Source of the DNA: Stachybotrys elegans
Taxonomy: Eukaryota; Ascomycota; Sordariomycetes; Hypocreales; Stachybotryaceae
DNA: 64,000 nt
Direction of reading: 5' to 3'
Assembly: GCA_020746835.1 (NCBI GenBank)
Contig: JAGPNK010000025.1
Span: forward strand, 236,184-300,183
Both the position numbers and the translations under genes were made by a program. Positions 60,876-64,000 of the stretch are shown one piece after another; the first letter of the stretch is position 1; every line of letters starts with the position of its first letter. A model generated the notes under the pieces. The model worked only from the letters and a program-made list of their open reading frames with translations, had not been told where the DNA came from and did not search any database.

Positions 60876-63560
60876 ATGGTGAAAATCAAGCCCCGTGCAT
60901 ACCCAACTTACTCCAGTTCTTGGGGAAAGGAAAGCCATGCCTCGTCACAGAAAACCCAAGCGGAAAAGCCCGCCAAGCCATCCTATCCTCTTTCTGTCGA
61001 CCTCAAAACAAGCAAAGATGCCATTTTCGAGCTTTTGCACGCCCATACCGAAAAGAAGGCGTACACCAAGGACAAGAAAATGGGATCCGTAACAGTTCTC
61101 AAACTTGATGATATTACGGCGTACGATATCTCCGAGGATGAGGAGACTCAGCTTTGGGAGATCGAGGTTGATCGATTGATCCAAGCTTTCAAAGATACAG
61201 AAACGGCAACGACCTTATCGGCAGGCATGGTTGCGTTCCCTGAGCAAACAACTAAGGGGGCCTTTGACGAGCTCTCGGCGCTGGCAGATCAATTGCTCAT
61301 CAACCTTCACATTTGCAGAGTGGACAATGGGTCCGTCATGTACGACTTGTCACAGCAGAACCACAATGCTGTCGAGTACACCAACAGTTTCAAGATCCTA
61401 AGAGACCGCCAAAAGGAGGAGGACAAGCCTACACCTATTAGCAACTCCAATAGCAGCCAAGCCAAATACTGTGCCCTTCTTGACATGGCGACCGCCATCT
61501 GCTGCAGGACTGCAGTGGCAGCCTTCGAAGATAAGGATTGGCAGGGCCAAATCATAAGCTCCCTGGCAAAATATTCCGCCAAACTTAAGGTTCTTGCTAT
61601 GGACTCTAACAAATTCATCCAGCGGTCCATGGGCATGGCTGGACGCTCGGAGCAGTACAAGGCGATGCTCAAGGGAGTTGGCGATACTCTAAAGCATATG
61701 CGGGACGATCAGACAGCGGCCTGGAACTTCCAAGCCGAAAAGGAGGGCAAGAAGAGATTTGCAGAGGATGCAGGGTCAGGAGCTGACGATGATGATGGCA
61801 TTCACATTGGCGGTGGCGGTGGCGGTGGCGGTGGCGCACCTTTCATGGCCTTTAGTCAGCATATTCCCTTCTCTGGCCGCCCAGGAGACGGTATAAATAT
61901 GAGAAGCTCGGGCAGAATGCGTATGGGAATGGGAATGGATATGGGTATGGGCAATAGAGGCATGGGCGGCATGGGGGTTATGGGCCGAACCGGTCCATGG
62001 AACCGATTCTTCTACAACGACTCAGGGCTCAAAGAGTTGGAAGCCTTCACGAAGCAGTCCGGCGTGGATGAGGATACTGGCTACTTTGTCAGGATGAATA
62101 TTGCCAACAACTGGACTTCATCAGCGCTCATGCACATTCTACAGGAGCTCAAGACTAACTTCGTCCGCGACTTGCCGAGCGACTGCTTTGACATTTGCTC
62201 AGTCGTCTACGAAGCTGGAACGGTGGCCTGCACAGTGCCGGTTCTTATTCACCAAGATCGCGGCGCAGAGCTGTCGGGCACCAACAACATGAACCTCATC
62301 CAGTATTCCTACATAGGTTTCTGGCTGGCGAGCCAAGCGGCTATGGCTTTCGACGAGGCTCACGGTACCAAACCAACACCGTATTCATCCTCGTCCACTG
62401 TCACATTCGAGCTCCAAAGTGACGAGCCCGAGAAAATGAGGAACCCAGTTGAAGTACGCCTCCACAGCTTTTCCGAGGCCTTGCATATCCTCATTCCACT
62501 CCTCTGCACGACACCGCATTTCACCGAGATTTTGAAGACGTCGATTACAGAGCTGCGAGGGGTGCTCTGCATTGATGTCGAAGAACACTTGTTGCCCAAA
62601 GCCCCACGGTTCACAGGCTTCGTGTCGCTCAAGACACCCAAGTACAAGTCAATGAACACCGGGTTCGACCTCCAATCCTTGACGGGGTCTGTCCTCGTGG
62701 AGAAAAATAGGCATGCCGCCCTGGCATTAAGTTACACCACTCAAGTCTGGGATCAAGCATCTGCCTCGCAAAGAGAGTATCAGGTGCAAGATATCAAGGC
62801 AAGGCAAACCCAGCTGGCAAAGAAAGCGAGCGATTGGGAGTTTGAGGAAACAGCCATTCGTGTCAATTGCGGTCGGTATGTCTACACCGTGCTCGGAGTC
62901 TGCACAGTTTTTGCAGTTGGCGGGTTGATGCTTGGTATCTTCCTGGGCACGTTTGTGCAGGATAGTAGCATCGCACTGCAGGGTGTTGACCCTTTTGGCT
63001 TCACCTCGTACGCGTGGATCATAGCTGCTTTCATTATGCTCGTCGCCAAGAGCGTTCGGGTTGTCGAATGGCCATGGCGAGACTTTCTCCTGCGTCGAGT
63101 CACCTGCCGAACGCTGAGCGAGCTGCGCGCTGTGACGGGCATTGGTGAGCAGGATCTTCTGACTTACTTGATCACCACCGAGTACGAGAATGTGCTTGTG
63201 ACGAAAGGACCGTTCAATTCCATATTTACGAGAAGGGACGCACAAGGATTCTCTATTGACTGTAAGCCAGAGATGAGGACTCTGCTAGCTTCGGGTATCA
63301 TCTTTGTCAAGGTGCTGGTTGGCAAAGAACCGGCTTTAGTCTGCTTAGATCTCCGCGCGGGATCTACCAAAGGGCGCAGCTCGATTCGCCATTCCGGCTC
63401 AATGAGCTCTGACGATATTTTCTGCCGTTATCCGCCCAATAAGGGCGATCGGGTACAAGATGTTGTGCTCAATCAGCGACAAAGACACTGGGATTATATG
63501 AGGCCAAATTGGAACAGGATATTAGGTATTTACCATGACTGGGATAGAAAGGTCCGCTAG
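60876..63560 (+). CDS. unknown large protein with Gly/Met-rich region and two membrane segments
   Basis: The first ATG in the long open frame is at 60876 (MVKIKPRAYPTYSSSW), giving about 895 aa without introns. The frame stays open upstream to 60627 (no ATG), so a spliced 5' exon may exist. Features: Ser/Lys-rich N-terminus; a helical region to about residue 300; a Gly run (IGGGGGGGGGAP) near 312-325; a Met-Gly-rich stretch near 347-370 (61.92-61.99 kb); a globular middle; then two predicted membrane helices near 670-692 (LGVCTVFAVGGLMLGIFLG) and 708-728 (YAWIIAAFIMLVAKSVRVVE). The C-terminus has about 165 further residues. I do not recognise the family. It lies beside the STAND-domain and AAA+ genes, which hints at a non-self or stress locus, but nothing ties it to a function. 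Confidence 0.8.
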   Translation: MVKIKPRAYPTYSSSWGKESHASSQKTQAEKPAKPSYPLSVDLKTSKDAIFELLHAHTEKKAYTKDKKMGSVTVLKLDDITAYDISEDEETQLWEIEVDRLIQAFKDTETATTLSAGMVAFPEQTTKGAFDELSALADQLLINLHICRVDNGSVMYDLSQQNHNAVEYTNSFKILRDRQKEEDKPTPISNSNSSQAKYCALLDMATAICCRTAVAAFEDKDWQGQIISSLAKYSAKLKVLAMDSNKFIQRSMGMAGRSEQYKAMLKGVGDTLKHMRDDQTAAWNFQAEKEGKKRFAEDAGSGADDDDGIHIGGGGGGGGGAPFMAFSQHIPFSGRPGDGINMRSSGRMRMGMGMDMGMGNRGMGGMGVMGRTGPWNRFFYNDSGLKELEAFTKQSGVDEDTGYFVRMNIANNWTSSALMHILQELKTNFVRDLPSDCFDICSVVYEAGTVACTVPVLIHQDRGAELSGTNNMNLIQYSYIGFWLASQAAMAFDEAHGTKPTPYSSSSTVTFELQSDEPEKMRNPVEVRLHSFSEALHILIPLLCTTPHFTEILKTSITELRGVLCIDVEEHLLPKAPRFTGFVSLKTPKYKSMNTGFDLQSLTGSVLVEKNRHAALALSYTTQVWDQASASQREYQVQDIKARQTQLAKKASDWEFEETAIRVNCGRYVYTVLGVCTVFAVGGLMLGIFLGTFVQDSSIALQGVDPFGFTSYAWIIAAFIMLVAKSVRVVEWPWRDFLLRRVTCRTLSELRAVTGIGEQDLLTYLITTEYENVLVTKGPFNSIFTRRDAQGFSIDCKPEMRTLLASGIIFVKVLVGKEPALVCLDLRAGSTKGRSSIRHSGSMSSDDIFCRYPPNKGDRVQDVVLNQRQRHWDYMRPNWNRILGIYHDWDRKVR

Positions 63561-64000
63561 AGGTGTAGTAATACTAGATGCTACTTATCATTACCGAATT
63601 CACTGAGTTAAACAGACATCCTAGTAATTTTGAACAGTAAAATTAATTTAGTAACGGATATTATGATGTGTAATTCCCTGTTCGTGTGCCCCAATGAGAC
63701 ATCGACCAAGCAGTTCACAGAGGGCCCTTCAGACGATAAAGACGATCACAGATAGAAGTGAACCCAATTGATCACAATAAATAGAGACAGCGAAGAGATA
63801 TTATGCCTTCTACGGGACTCATGTGTCAAAGAAAACACATGCTATCAACACAGGGATCATTATGTGTATCTTTCTAGAATGCATTACATCCCCTGAGCAG
63901 AAGACAGGTTTTCCCTCTGCTACCCGGCGTTGATAGAACCGAACCAACTCGACCAAACCGGCCATGGAGGAATTCTACTCAACTCCTCGTTCGCGCTAAT
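63561..64000. other. right-edge intergenic region with repeat copy B
   Basis: No gene is recognised. It contains interspersed repeat copy B (63657-63805). Confidence 0.5.
63657..63805 (+). repeat. short interspersed repeat, copy B, with flanking direct repeats
   Basis: GTTCGTGTGCCCCAATGAGA lies near 63680, then GACCAAGC and CGATAAAGAC, aligning with copy A over about 85 bp. A 9-bp direct repeat, GATATTATG, brackets it at 63657-63665 and 63797-63805 (140 bp start to start), similar to the 151-bp spacing around copy A. Confidence 0.55.

Noticed and set aside
1..64000. CGGAGTA heptamer as a regulator motif
   Set aside because: About eight copies are expected by chance in 64 kb on both strands and about eleven were seen; only the longer GGACCGGAGT form is enriched.
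1..64000. CRISPR arrays, rRNA, tRNA or bacterial operon features
   Set aside because: None were seen; gene structure is clearly fungal with spliceosomal introns.

Overview
This is a 64-kb piece of a filamentous ascomycete (Pezizomycotina) chromosome. The genes have short introns (about 45-100 bp) with GT..AG borders. The families present (highly reducing and non-reducing iterative PKSs, Zn2Cys6 and Myb regulators, Pth11/rhodopsin-like membrane proteins, STAND N-terminal domains) are typical of Sordariomycetes, probably Hypocreales. The order is an inference from gene style only.

Most of the window (about 1.3-55.5 kb) reads as one large polyketide cluster, or two abutting ones. Left part: a highly reducing PKS (KS-AT-DH-cMT-ER-KR-ACP, complement 1292-9612), a rhodopsin-like membrane protein, a P450, a class A flavin monooxygenase, a cytosolic arylsulfotransferase-like protein divergent from an MFS anion:cation symporter, a Zn2Cys6 regulator and an SDR. 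Centre: a non-reducing PKS (SAT-KS-AT-PT-ACP-ACP-TE, complement 27113-33885). Right part: a second class A monooxygenase, a SnoaL-like protein, an alpha/beta hydrolase, a Myb regulator, a 14-TM-type MFS exporter, an O-methyltransferase, a phenol-hydroxylase-type monooxygenase and a secreted BBE-type FAD oxidase.

Family knowledge suggests a working model. The HR-PKS makes a reduced, possibly C-methylated acyl chain. The SAT domain of the NR-PKS accepts it, the NR-PKS extends and aromatises it, and the TE releases a resorcylate-type acid, lactone or ester. The many flavoenzymes, the P450, the OMT and perhaps the arylsulfotransferase then tailor it. I could not match the cluster to a known product.

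Two non-coding patterns stand out. A GGACCGGAGT motif recurs in intergenic regions between 34.4 and 53.3 kb and may be the binding site of a cluster regulator. A short interspersed repeat with the core TGTGCCCCAATGGG occurs five times; two copies are bracketed by direct repeats 140-151 bp apart, which looks like a SINE- or MITE-like element.

The right edge (55.5-63.6 kb) leaves the cluster. It holds a protein with a STAND-type N-terminal helical domain, an AAA+ ATPase and a large unknown protein with two predicted membrane segments. The left edge carries the 3' end of another rhodopsin-like membrane protein.
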